Assembly (NCBI GenBank): GCA_036276235.1
Contig: DATBDZ010000325.1
Coordinates: 1 to 12,964, forward strand
DNA: 12,964 nucleotides
Source of the DNA: JANWHF01 sp036276235
Lineage (GTDB): Bacteria; Planctomycetota; Phycisphaerae; Tepidisphaerales; Tepidisphaeraceae
Reading direction: 5' to 3'
The notes beneath the pieces are model-generated. The model made no database searches. It had not been told where the DNA came from and was given only the letters and a program-made list of their open reading frames with translations. Positions 1 through 7,318 of the stretch are shown here, in pieces. Position numbers and translations under genes: made by a program. Numbering within the stretch: the stretch's first letter is position 1; every line of letters starts with the position of its first letter.

Positions 1-209
1 GTGGTGAACGGTTCTCGCAACACCGACGATCTCGAAGTACGAAAACTGTCACCACGCCGTGTACGAGCCTAAGGCGAGGGCACGGATCCTCCTCGCGCCG
101 CATTTCCCCGCCCTGACTCACGTCTCATCTCGCGCAGGAAGGGTTGGGCCGCACGGCCCTTCAGCATCGCGCATTTTCGCACCGTGTTCGACAACCGTCA
201 CTTGGCAGC
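1..209. other. Left-edge segment without a convincing gene
   Basis: This stretch lies downstream of the sigma gene. A GTG-initiated frame runs off the left edge on the minus strand (121 down to 1) with no recognisable signal or family, so it is not called. A small GC hairpin, GGGCC-GCAC-GGCCC at 146-159, lacks a clear T-run and is only a weak terminator candidate. Confidence 0.4.
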
Positions 210-1106
210 TCATTTGATGTGGTTTTCCCCACCCTCATGACTAACGGCTGTAGCAGAAGTCGCACTATTTCCCGCCCCCCGCGCCGGCAGAAGCTTCCCA
301 TGCATCGCCCCCAGATTCATCTCATACAAAATCACCGTGACGATCACGCCAGACAGCACCAGCGCCGCCGCGGCCCAGCGGGCCTGGGCGGAGGCTTGCA
401 GTGCCCTGAAGATCTGTCGCGCGACCGCGTAAATTGATTTGCTGACGGCCGCGCGGGCGCCGCCGAACATTGCCATCTTTCCCAGTTCCCATTGCAGCGT
501 CGCGGGAATCGCTTCTGCCGCATGTTGCGGCCAAAGCGCCATCAGGATCGCCGGCATCACATCAACCCCGCCGCGGCGAAGCTCGCGGCGCAGCTCATCG
601 GCGGCGAGCTTCAGCCGTCGCGAGATGGTGGCGGCGGAAACATGCTCCTGCTTCGCCAATTCCTGCTGCTGCTGGCCCTGCAGGAAATGGCGGATGAGCA
701 ACAGCCGCGATGCGTCCGGCAGACGCGCCAGCGCTTCATCGATATGCGGCGAGATATCCGCCCAGCGCACGGCGGGCGGCTCCTCCGCCGCCTCCCGCGC
801 CTCAGCGGCCACGTGCGCCTCGCGGCGTCGGCGGGCCATCTCGCTGCGCCGCTCGTCCACCGCCAGCCGCGTCGCCGCCCGATGCAGCCATCCGCCCAGC
901 GACTGCGAAACCGATTGCGGCCGGGTCATCAGGCGGAAAAATGTCTCCTGGGACACCTCTTCCGCCCGCGCCCGGTCATTGAGAATCCGCCGACAAACTG
1001 AAAAGACCATTCCCGCGTATCGCTGGACAATTTCCGAAAACGCCTGCTGATCACCCTCTTCGGTGTATCGCCGCAGCAGATTGAGATCGCTTTCAACGTA
1101 AGCCAT
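210..1106 (-). CDS. ECF-type sigma-70 factor with C-terminal membrane anchor
   Basis: An extracytoplasmic-function RNA polymerase sigma factor of 298 residues, about 100 longer than a minimal ECF sigma. Region 2 covers roughly residues 20-90, with an AEEVSQETFFRLM stretch typical of the core-binding helix. Region 4 covers about 120-178 and has a clear helix-turn-helix (QQQQELAKQEHVSAATISRR). The extra C-terminus contains one hydrophobic segment at about 244-263 and then a short polar tail, so the sigma domains would be cytoplasmic and the last 35 residues periplasmic. Fusions like this are known in planctomycetes, where the extension may replace a separate anti-sigma factor; that role is inferred here. 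The ATG at 1106 starts a normal region 2, although no strong Shine-Dalgarno sequence precedes it. The gene is divergent from the secreted hydrolase at 1507. No partner is visible downstream before the window edge. Confidence 0.9.
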   Translation of the reverse strand: MAYVESDLNLLRRYTEEGDQQAFSEIVQRYAGMVFSVCRRILNDRARAEEVSQETFFRLMTRPQSVSQSLGGWLHRAATRLAVDERRSEMARRRREAHVAAEAREAAEEPPAVRWADISPHIDEALARLPDASRLLLIRHFLQGQQQQELAKQEHVSAATISRRLKLAADELRRELRRGGVDVMPAILMALWPQHAAEAIPATLQWELGKMAMFGGARAAVSKSIYAVARQIFRALQASAQARWAAAALVLSGVIVTVILYEMNLGAMHGKLLPARGAGNSATSATAVSHEGGENHIK

Positions 1107-1506
1107 AAGTCGGTGGCGAGGACTCTCGCCATCAGGATGACGGAGCCGATTTTAACACTTTCAACGATTTTCGGCGAAGGAATTATCCGTTCGCGGTCGG
1201 GTCCAATTCCTTGGGTCGAACCGCCCAAATCCAGCTCGCTCGCATGGCGCGACCAAAACGCCAGTTGTCGTAGGGTCCGCCTTGGCGGACGTGATTTGCG
1301 AACGGCGCCAATTGCCGCTCCACGTCCGCCAAGGCGGACCCTACGGGAGCATTTCGCGTACTGGCCCAGAGTTGCGACTCCGGCGCCGCTTTGATTCCTC
1401 GTGGCAGCGCGAACATCCAAACGGCAGCTCGCCATCAGTGTAGAAACGTTGAGGCGATTGGCGGCGGCCTCGGATCGGGCTGCAATTCTCACGAAACGAG
1501 CACTTC
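1107..1506. other. Divergent intergenic region between sigma factor and hydrolase genes
   Basis: About 400 bases separate the two divergent start codons. The space must hold promoters for both genes, but I see no convincing -35/-10 pair on either strand. Its main feature is the nested inverted repeat at 1269-1345. No ribosomal-binding motif clearly precedes the hydrolase ATG. Confidence 0.6.
1269..1345. repeat. Nested palindromic dispersed repeat (25-bp inverted arms)
   Basis: Arms 1269-1293 and 1321-1345 are perfect reverse complements over 25 bp, separated by 27 bases. Each arm is itself nearly palindromic (GTCCGCC-TT-GGCGGAC), so the element can form one long hairpin or two small ones. 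It resembles REP/MITE-like dispersed elements in planctomycete intergenic space. It is unlikely to be a terminator for either divergent gene, because it lies upstream of both. Confidence 0.85.
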
Positions 1507-3519
1507 ATGAAACGAATTTTCCTCCCGGCACTTCTTGTCTTCTCGCTGTGCATCCAATTCACGATGGCACAGCAACCCGCGCCGCCCGCCACGCAGCGCG
1601 GCGGGGCCGCTCGCGGGCGCGGCGGCGCTACGCCGCCACCTGTGGAGGCTAATGCTCAGCAGCTTGCGACGATCAAGGAGAAGACCGAACAGATTCGATC
1701 GCTCGTGAAAGATCTGACAGCCAACGGCGCCAAGCCGGAGCTGGTGGATGATGTCGCGGTCTACGCGCATGCCGGACAGATGCTCATCGAGTATCCGAAT
1801 ATGTTTACCAACCCGGCGGCGATCGATCATGCCATGACAACCCTCGATCAAGGCATCGAGCGCGGCAAACAGCTTCAGGCGAAACAGCCCAAGTGGAACG
1901 AGGGGCGGCGGCAGATTCTTGCTTATACATCGGAGATCGACGGCGCGGTGCTGCCGTACGGCGTGGCGCTGCCGCCGAATTACGATCCGAGCAAGCCGGC
2001 GCGGCTCTATGTCTGGCTGCATGGCCGCCAGAACACCACGACCGAAGCCGAATTCATTTACGGCTTTCTCAATAGCCGCGGCGCCGGCAATCCGCCGGTG
2101 GCGGATCAGGGGCAGATTCAGCTCAATTGCTTTGGCCGCATCAATGGGGCGGGTTGGCATTGGGCCGGGGAGATGGATGTGTTTGAGTCGATTGCCGCGG
2201 TGAAGAAGCGGTTCAACATCGACGACAAGCGAATCATCCTGCGCGGCTTCTCGCAAGGCGGCGAAGGCGCATGGCACATCTCGCTGCATTATCCCGACCG
2301 CTTCGCCGCCGCCGAGATCGGCGCGGGCACCGTCTCGCGCACCGGGCAGCGGACGGATCTGACGACGTATCAGCGTGCGACGTTGCGAATCTGGGAGAAC
2401 ATCTCCGAGTGGGCGCTGAACATCTACAATCTGCCGCTCGCGGGGCATGATGGGGAGAACGATCCGGGGCAACTGGAATCATCGCTGCGCGCCCGCGCGC
2501 AGCTTGAGAAGGAAGGCTTCCCCTCAACCGGCGATCCCGATTATCTCCGCTCGCAGGGCGCGCCCGGATTGTGGCTGCAATCCAAAGCGACAGGCCACGG
2601 CACCAGCCCGCTGGTCCGCCAGCGCCTCGACGCCTTCCTCAAAGAGTGGGGCGACAAGGGCCAGACTTCCCCCGATCACATCCGCTTCCTCACCTACACC
2701 ACGCGCTACAACCGTGACTATTGGGTCTCTATCGACGGCCTGGAAAAACATTACGAGCGCGCTGAAGTCGATGCCCAGCGAGCGAGCGAAGGCGCTTCCT
2801 ACGACGTCAAAACAAAAAACCTCACGCGGCTTGTCCTTCGCGAAACCACCAACGCCCGCGAGATCAACATCGACGGGCAAAAGATATCGGTCAACGGCGG
2901 GCTCGAGATCACGCTCAACAAGAACGCGGGCATGTGGAGTGCCGTCGCCAACGGACATCAGCCCGGCCTGCACAAGACGCACGCGCTGCAAGGCCCGATC
3001 GACGATGCCTTTCTCGATCCGTTCCTGATGGTCCGCCCGACCGGCAAGCCGTGGAACGATGAAGTGAATCAGCAGGCACTGCGCACGATGGCACATTTCG
3101 ATCTCATGTGGGGCAGATTTTTCCGCGGCCATCCGTTTGTGAAGGATGACAAGGACGTGACCGAAGCCGACTTCGCCAAGTACCACGTCGTCCTATTCGG
3201 CGACCCCGGCAGCAACAAATGGATAGCCGCCCTGAATGGCAAGCTCCCCTTCACCTGGACTCAGCAGAGCGTCACATTCGCCGGCAAAACCTACCCATCG
3301 CAGGAAAACTACCCCGCGATGATCTATCCCAACCCCCTGAACCCCGCGAAGTATGTCGTCCTGAACACCGGCCTCACCATAGAAGACCGAGGCTACAACG
3401 GCGACTACGGCACGCCCCTCTGGGGCGACTACGCCATCGTAAAAGTAAGGCCCGGCGCGGCAATGCCGGAACTGGTGACCGGTGGCCTGTTTGATGAGAA
3501 TTGGCAGTTGGCCAGGTAA
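1507..3519 (+). CDS. Secreted alpha/beta-hydrolase (esterase / prolyl-oligopeptidase-like)
   Basis: A 670-residue exported hydrolase. A signal peptide (MKRIFLPALLVFSLCIQFTMAQ, cleavage near 21-22) is followed by a Gly/Arg/Pro-rich linker at 22-46. A helical region spans about 47-135. The alpha/beta-hydrolase domain follows: LHG at 171-173 fits the oxyanion strand, GFSQGG at 247-252 is the nucleophile elbow with Ser249, and GHG around 363-365 could supply the catalytic His. An acidic partner such as Asp315 is possible but not certain. The C-terminal 170 residues from about 500 form a second region (HVVLFGDPGSNKWI at 560-573) often found on large planctomycete and acidobacterial secreted esterases. 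The substrate cannot be read from sequence; an ester or peptide from polymer breakdown is plausible. The gene stands alone, convergent with the STAS gene more than 1 kb away. Confidence 0.88.
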   Translation: MKRIFLPALLVFSLCIQFTMAQQPAPPATQRGGAARGRGGATPPPVEANAQQLATIKEKTEQIRSLVKDLTANGAKPELVDDVAVYAHAGQMLIEYPNMFTNPAAIDHAMTTLDQGIERGKQLQAKQPKWNEGRRQILAYTSEIDGAVLPYGVALPPNYDPSKPARLYVWLHGRQNTTTEAEFIYGFLNSRGAGNPPVADQGQIQLNCFGRINGAGWHWAGEMDVFESIAAVKKRFNIDDKRIILRGFSQGGEGAWHISLHYPDRFAAAEIGAGTVSRTGQRTDLTTYQRATLRIWENISEWALNIYNLPLAGHDGENDPGQLESSLRARAQLEKEGFPSTGDPDYLRSQGAPGLWLQSKATGHGTSPLVRQRLDAFLKEWGDKGQTSPDHIRFLTYTTRYNRDYWVSIDGLEKHYERAEVDAQRASEGASYDVKTKNLTRLVLRETTNAREINIDGQKISVNGGLEITLNKNAGMWSAVANGHQPGLHKTHALQGPIDDAFLDPFLMVRPTGKPWNDEVNQQALRTMAHFDLMWGRFFRGHPFVKDDKDVTEADFAKYHVVLFGDPGSNKWIAALNGKLPFTWTQQSVTFAGKTYPSQENYPAMIYPNPLNPAKYVVLNTGLTIEDRGYNGDYGTPLWGDYAIVKVRPGAAMPELVTGGLFDENWQLAR

Positions 3520-3605
3520 TCCCGCGATGCTGCAACGTATCGCACCGGATTTTGCACCAATCGGTTGCGTCTACAATGGTTGCACGTTGCATAGCACCGA
3601 ACATC

Positions 3606-3649
3606 GATGGACAGGACGGTATCGTATCATCCTGTCGATCCTGTCCATC
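3606..3649. repeat. Short inverted repeat downstream of the hydrolase gene
   Basis: GATGGACAGGA at 3606-3616 pairs with TCCTGTCCATC at 3639-3649, an 11-bp perfect match with a 22-base loop. The word CCTGTC recurs inside the loop (3631-3636). No T-run follows, so a terminator role is weak; a dispersed repeat is more likely. Confidence 0.65.
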
Positions 3650-3811
3650 CATGTTCGAGCCCGATCGTGAGTTCTCCCATCCCGCCGCGCGCCGGCTTCG
3701 CGGGCCACTCGGCGATCCCTTCGCCCGGTCGATGAAACATTTTGAAACCTTTTGCGCATCATTTGGTTTCATGTACTCCTGTTGCATGTTTCATCGGGTG
3801 GAGGAAGTAGC

Positions 3812-3850
3812 CAGAGGTCAGAGGTCAGAAGTCAGAGGTCAGCGGTCAGA
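3812..3850. repeat. Heptamer tandem repeat, CAGAGGT x about 5.5
   Basis: Units begin at 3812, 3819, 3826, 3833 and 3840, with a partial unit at 3847. Units three (CAGAAGT) and five (CAGCGGT) each carry one change. A period of seven cannot preserve a reading frame when units are gained or lost, which fits a non-coding microsatellite. Confidence 0.85.
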
Positions 3851-4010
3851 CCAGGACGCGACCCATTCAACGGCCCACGCACCGCAGCGCCCCAAAGCGC
3901 ACCAAAAACTTCCCCAATCAGTGGCGCATCGTTGATGCGCACAATCGTGTGCCCCGGATGCGCATCTCGTCGCGCGGCTACGGTGGGCGTTTCAAATTCG
4001 GCGTTCTTCA

Positions 4011-4167
4011 GATGACTTACGGCAATTTCGCGGCAGATTCCGCCGCGCGACTGCCGCGCGGCTCGGCCCGTTTTTCAGCCCGCCAGCAGGGTTTCGCGCG
4101 ACACGGCGCGACACCTGGCGCTTTTTCCGATCAGTCGCGCGGCGGCAGTCATTTGACGTAAGTCATC
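4011..4167. mobile_element. MITE-like palindromic element, 157 bp
   Basis: Terminal arms GATGACTTACG (4011-4021) and CGTAAGTCATC (4157-4167) are perfect 11-bp inverted repeats. Just inside, CCGCCGCGCGACTG (4040-4053) and CAGTCGCGCGGCGG (4132-4145) form a second perfect 14-bp inverted pair. The unit has no coding capacity and no clear target-site duplication. Terminal inverted repeats with a GC-rich foldback interior fit a miniature non-autonomous element or a structured palindromic unit; which one cannot be settled without other copies. Confidence 0.55.
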
Positions 4168-4314
4168 ATTCAATGAGCAAGAACAATCGTCGCGGATTCT
4201 CGCAGATAAGCTTCCACTTCTGATCTGCGGAAATCAGCGCAATCTGCGGACCGGTTCTGTCCTGGCTTTATCTGTGTCCGTCCGTATTCATCTGTGGCGA
4301 AGTTGGGCTCCCAC

Positions 4315-4595
4315 AAAAAAACCCCTCTTCTCTATAGTACACCCACTTTGTCAACGTTTTGTTTGGTTAAGTGACGGCACCACAAGGACTTATCGATGTT
4401 CACCCCGTTTTATCGCGCAAGTCTCTGTAAAATAAAGAATTATGATACGTGAAAATGAGCATTAAAAAAGAAAATCTCAAGATTTTTTCCGCGCGAAAAT
4501 CGGAGCGTGTTATTATTTAGTTAAATTCCGTGGCGGCGAAGAGTTGCAGGCGATTATCGGCCGTCACCGGCGCGTGAAATTTTTTTTTAAGATCG
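4315..4595. other. AT-rich island in a GC-rich genome
   Basis: Base composition drops sharply here, with runs such as AATAAAGAATTATGATACG, ATTAAAAAAGAAAATC and a T-run at about 4580-4588. A 21-codon frame (4455-4520) begins MSIKKENLKIF but has no good ribosome-binding site. AAAATC-TCAA-GATTTT at 4471-4486 is followed by more T residues and could form a weak AT-only hairpin. On the minus strand the island lies just downstream of the STAS stop codon, so it may contain that gene's 3' end. Function unknown. Confidence 0.5.
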
Positions 4596-4608
4596 CCCTG
4601 TAAGCCCG

Positions 4609-5340
4609 TCATGCAGGCGGATTCACCATCGCCAAAGCCGTCTGCCTGTTCGGAACAATCTGTAGAACCTTGTCCAAACTCACGATCTTAAAAAGCCCGC
4701 GCAAATCATTGCTAAGCCCGCACAGCAGCAGGCGCCCCTTGATGCCGGCAGATTTTTTATTCAGCATCATCAGAACTCCCAGAATCTGAGAGGAAAGATA
4801 CTGCACCTTGCTGAACTCCAGGATGATGTTGCGGCATTTCCGCTGATCGACCAACGCGTACAACTCCTGGCCCATCGGGTCGATCTCCATCGGATCCAGA
4901 ATCCTGGACTTCTCAAACGATACAACGATCGCATCGCCAACTTGCGTGACGATCAACCCTGCGGGGGTAGCCCTCGGCTCCGGTTCTGGTGAAGCTTTCT
5001 CTTCACTCTCCGCGGGCCTCTCGGTCAGCGGGATATCCGCGGTCTCGATCCCTTTCTCTGCCGGCGGCGCCATAGCGACCGGCCCATTTGGCATTCGGGA
5101 CGACTGCTGGGGCCGCGACGTTACCGATGCGCTGGCCCGTGGCTGTTCATCCGCCAGCGGAATCTCGTCAACTTCGACAGGTTCAATTGACCTGGCCATT
5201 GGCTTGAGCGGCTGAGGCGCCTTCGCGATCACTGGGACCTGAATCGTGGCCCCGCACTTCGGACAATGTCCGCTATGACCCGCCTTGTCATCCGGAACGT
5301 TTAAGTGGGCGTGGCATTGCGTGCATGTGAATTTGATCAT
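4609..5340 (-). CDS. Zinc-ribbon (MJ0042-like) / STAS-domain protein, putative anti-sigma-factor antagonist
   Basis: A 243-residue protein with two separated modules. The N-terminus is a zinc ribbon with Cys6-x2-Cys9 and Cys26-x2-Cys29 (CTQCH ... CPKCG), as in the MJ0042 family. A Pro/Glu/Ser-rich linker covers about 38-125. Residues 128-240 form a STAS domain, the fold of anti-sigma-factor antagonists such as SpoIIAA. Ser183-Ser184 in YLSSQILGVL sit where the family's phosphorylatable serine lies. By analogy it would bind a partner-switching anti-sigma kinase, with the zinc ribbon adding a second partner or a redox/metal input; this is inference. A 266-residue frame starts further upstream at 5409, but I chose ATG 5340 because it begins directly at the zinc ribbon and has GAGG nine bases before it (5350-5353). 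No kinase or phosphatase partner lies in the window. Confidence 0.85.
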   Translation of the reverse strand: MIKFTCTQCHAHLNVPDDKAGHSGHCPKCGATIQVPVIAKAPQPLKPMARSIEPVEVDEIPLADEQPRASASVTSRPQQSSRMPNGPVAMAPPAEKGIETADIPLTERPAESEEKASPEPEPRATPAGLIVTQVGDAIVVSFEKSRILDPMEIDPMGQELYALVDQRKCRNIILEFSKVQYLSSQILGVLMMLNKKSAGIKGRLLLCGLSNDLRGLFKIVSLDKVLQIVPNRQTALAMVNPPA

Positions 5341-5349
5341 CGTGGCGTG

Positions 5350-5353
5350 CCTC
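5350..5353 (-). promoter_or_regulatory. Ribosome-binding site fixing the STAS gene start
   Basis: GAGG on the minus strand lies nine bases upstream of ATG 5340. It favours this start over the longer frame, whose extra 23 residues show no domain. Confidence 0.55.
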
Positions 5354-5540
5354 AGTTTTCGAACTGCGGGACACCCTGCAAAGTACCGCGAGCCGGATCG
5401 AGCGAACATAGGACTTTAGTCCCAGGCAAGTCCTCGTTATCGGCGTCGCTGGTCCGAAGAGATAATCTCGAGAATGGTTTGAGGTTTCGAGTTTCTGGTT
5501 TCGAGTCCGAAGCGATCCCAGAACCCAAACCCATTCCACC

Positions 5541-5561
5541 ACCCGAAACCCGAAACCCGAA
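5541..5561. repeat. ACCCGAA heptamer x3
   Basis: Three perfect tandem copies of ACCCGAA at 5541, 5548 and 5555, followed by two near copies of GAAACTCATT within 30 bases. It is part of the degenerate inverted repeat that begins near 5477. Confidence 0.75.
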
Positions 5562-5820
5562 ACTCATTTCATGGACCCCGAAACTCATTCATCCAGCCGC
5601 CCGTGCGGAAGCGACGCCTGGACCACGAAGATGGAATCGCCGCTGAAACGCCCCGCGTCATAGCAGAGCATTTCCACGCACAAACAAGCAAATTTTTGAC
5701 CCAGAAGAAACATAGCGAGCAAACCGTCTGCCCACGCCGCGGCAGAGCCGGCGCAAGTGGACACCCCATTGCCAAACGGCTGCAACGCCGCGCGGCCGCG
5801 GATCTCCGTGCGCGGTCGAA

Positions 5821-6477
5821 TCACTTTCGGACCGGATATCCTATCTCCTCAATATCCGCGGCAAGCTGCGCGAGCGTGGCCTCTGGATTCAGGCCGGAAA
5901 CGATTCGCTGATCCAGCGGCAGATGGGAATAGATCGCTGTCACCATGGGCAGCGGGATCTCTCGCTCGTAGTAATCCGTCGCCCAGTCGCGGTAGGTGCG
6001 CGGACGGCCGTCGAGATGGTGAAGCAGATGGGCGGAGCCGTCTGGATCATCGTCGTCTTGCGACAGGTCCACGGTGCCCCTCTGCCATTGATCGTCTTGA
6101 TAGCGCCGCCAGATGCAGAAGGTTGTTTCGTCCTGCGCGAACGCCGGCTCTTTCAGGCAACCGGCAAACTCGGCGGGCATGCCGGCGAACATTCCAGGTG
6201 CAATCGCCGGCGGCTTGGATTGGAACGGCGACAGCCGCGATTCATGATCAAAGCCTTTGAACCAGCAGCCGGCTGAATTGAACAGGGCGGAATAGTGATC
6301 GCCTTCGCCATTTCGCATCGAGCCCATTTGCTCGCCGGCCGACCAGCGCGCACTGAATGAGAAGTAGCGATGTTCCCAGTCCGGGCTGAGAATCGCATCC
6401 AGCATCGCAAGCGATTGCATCAATCGCTTGAGATTGTCGATCTCTGGCAGGCTGTCGAGGTCACGCGTGGAGGGCAT
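5821..6477 (-). CDS. Conserved-looking hypothetical protein, 218 aa
   Basis: A soluble acidic protein with no signal peptide or membrane segment. I cannot assign a named family. The sequence looks like a genuine folded domain: regular hydrophobic spacing, tryptophan and aromatic-rich stretches (HRYFSFSARWSAGEQM at 36-51), an MRNGEGDHYSALF segment at 54-66, FDHES at 76-80, DPDGSAHLLHHLDG at 145-157 and WATDYYERE near 165-173. The ending (LNPEATLAQLAADIEEIGYP) is helical. The ATG at 6477 has only a poor ribosome-binding site. It is transcribed with the DUF4241-like gene, 122 bases upstream, separated by a strong hairpin. Its neighbours include a SUKH immunity-type gene, so an orphan immunity role is possible, but the sequence alone does not show it. 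Confidence 0.75.
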   Translation of the reverse strand: MPSTRDLDSLPEIDNLKRLMQSLAMLDAILSPDWEHRYFSFSARWSAGEQMGSMRNGEGDHYSALFNSAGCWFKGFDHESRLSPFQSKPPAIAPGMFAGMPAEFAGCLKEPAFAQDETTFCIWRRYQDDQWQRGTVDLSQDDDDPDGSAHLLHHLDGRPRTYRDWATDYYEREIPLPMVTAIYSHLPLDQRIVSGLNPEATLAQLAADIEEIGYPVRK

Positions 6478-6515
6478 GGCATTTCAATGATAACGCAATT
6501 CCGTCTCTTCTTTGC

Positions 6516-6577
6516 GTCTTTGTCTCTTTGCGTCTCTGCGCATTCCGAATCGCGCAGAGACGCAAAGAGACAAAGAC
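6516..6577. repeat. Long hairpin repeat (26-bp perfect arms) between two minus-strand genes
   Basis: Arms 6516-6541 and 6552-6577 are perfect reverse complements around a 10-base loop. Each arm repeats the words GTCTTTGTCTC and TTTGCGTCTC. It lies 22 bases downstream of the DUF4241-like stop. In RNA from the minus-strand gene it would form a very stable stem, which could limit read-through or protect the 3' end. It looks like a dispersed planctomycete-type repeat. Confidence 0.85.
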
Positions 6578-6599
6578 CGCAAAGACACGCTAACGGTAG

Positions 6600-7286
6600 T
6601 TACCGATCAGGAGTTGGCTCGGCAACATTGAAGTCGATCACAAGCCGCGCGACGCGGGCGTTTGGGCCGTGGCCGGCGTAGCATTGGTAAGTGCCGTCGC
6701 CGTAGCCGCCCCGGCAAAGGATGGCATTCTCTGGTCCTCGGGCGAGGCGGTAGTTGAGCCAATCGCAGTTCCCTTCGCGATGCTCGTGTTTGCCGAGCCT
6801 TCGGGCATGTTTCACGGGATCCTTCATCACGGCAAAGTGAATGGCCGCCGACTCGGCGGAGAAAAGCCCGGTTGCGCCTTCCTGCGCGAAGCTGTTTGGA
6901 GATTCATCCGTGAAGCAAGGGTCGGCTGGCGCGACTGCGGTGACGGGCAGCCATAGCACGACCTTGTCTGATGAGAAAGTCATTACCAGAAAAGCTCCGC
7001 GCGCACTGTCAATCCGCCTGGCGAATTTCGCGAGCACGATATCGACGGGATATCGCCCAGGTGCAACCAGAATACCGAGCGGAGGATATTCGGTGGCGCA
7101 GTAAGCATCGGTTACAACGATGCGCCCGGTAGGCAAGTTGAGTTTTCCCGCGCTGACGCGATCAAGGCGCAACGGGCTGCCGCCGTTGTATTGCTCCGCA
7201 CGAATGCGGCCGCGCTTACCCGCGATCGCCAGCTCAAGGCGGCGGTTAATCGCGTCCCAAGGAGAGCGTGCTTTAGCCACGGTCAT
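6600..7286 (-). CDS. DUF4241-like protein
   Basis: A 228-residue soluble protein resembling DUF4241. The N-terminal half has LPTGRIVVTDAY at 51-62, like the family's 'G-x-I-x-x-x-D' opening, then a GRYPVDIVLAKF strand pair at 77-88 and an AFLVMTF strand near 98-104. The C-terminal half ends with the family-like GYGDGTYQCYAGHGPNARVA at 194-213 followed by LVIDFNV at 215-221. The biochemical function of DUF4241 is not established. A short gap of 32 bases follows the HicB-like gene upstream, so the two are probably cotranscribed. The ATG at 7286 has no obvious Shine-Dalgarno sequence and may rely on coupling. Family assignment is from recalled motifs; a profile search would decide it. Confidence 0.72.
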   Translation of the reverse strand: MTVAKARSPWDAINRRLELAIAGKRGRIRAEQYNGGSPLRLDRVSAGKLNLPTGRIVVTDAYCATEYPPLGILVAPGRYPVDIVLAKFARRIDSARGAFLVMTFSSDKVVLWLPVTAVAPADPCFTDESPNSFAQEGATGLFSAESAAIHFAVMKDPVKHARRLGKHEHREGNCDWLNYRLARGPENAILCRGGYGDGTYQCYAGHGPNARVARLVIDFNVAEPTPDR

Positions 7287-7318
7287 TTTAGATTACGCGT
7301 CGACGTTGGAACGGAACG

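Larger units (their letters stand above)
3520..4608. other. Long intergenic region, repeat remnants and AT-rich island
   Basis: Almost 1.1 kb lies between the convergent hydrolase and STAS genes, and no frame resembles a known protein. It holds, in order: a short inverted repeat at 3606-3649, an inverted pair at 3731-3740/3786-3795, a heptamer tandem repeat at 3812-3850, a small hairpin at 3924-3940, a MITE-like palindrome at 4011-4167, a low-complexity stretch at about 4195-4305 with repeated ATCTGCGG and ATCTGTG words, and an AT-rich island from about 4315 to 4595. The content looks like accumulated mobile or repetitive debris, not a decayed coding gene. Confidence 0.7.
5341..5820. other. 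Intergenic region with decayed repeats
   Basis: About 480 bases lie between two minus-strand genes. A degenerate inverted repeat spans about 5477-5590: GGTTTCGAG words on the left face CCCGAAAC words on the right. A GTG-initiated minus-strand frame of 79 codons (5824-5585) overlaps the stop of the upstream gene in a GTGA arrangement. Its composition is unconvincing and it matches no family I know, so it is not called as a gene. Confidence 0.55.

Noticed and set aside
439..1050. 203-aa plus-strand reading frame
   Set aside because: It is antisense to the first sigma factor and dominated by Ser/Arg/Ala, as expected from a GC-rich shadow.
1489..2472. 327-aa minus-strand reading frame
   Set aside because: It is antisense to the secreted hydrolase, whose signal peptide and GFSQGG motif are unambiguous. 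The opposite frame is rich in Arg/His and matches no family.
5585..5824. 79-aa minus-strand frame overlapping the 218-aa gene stop
   Set aside because: The GTGA overlap is suggestive, but the sequence has no recognisable pattern, lies in a repeat-rich gap and has no clear ribosome-binding site.
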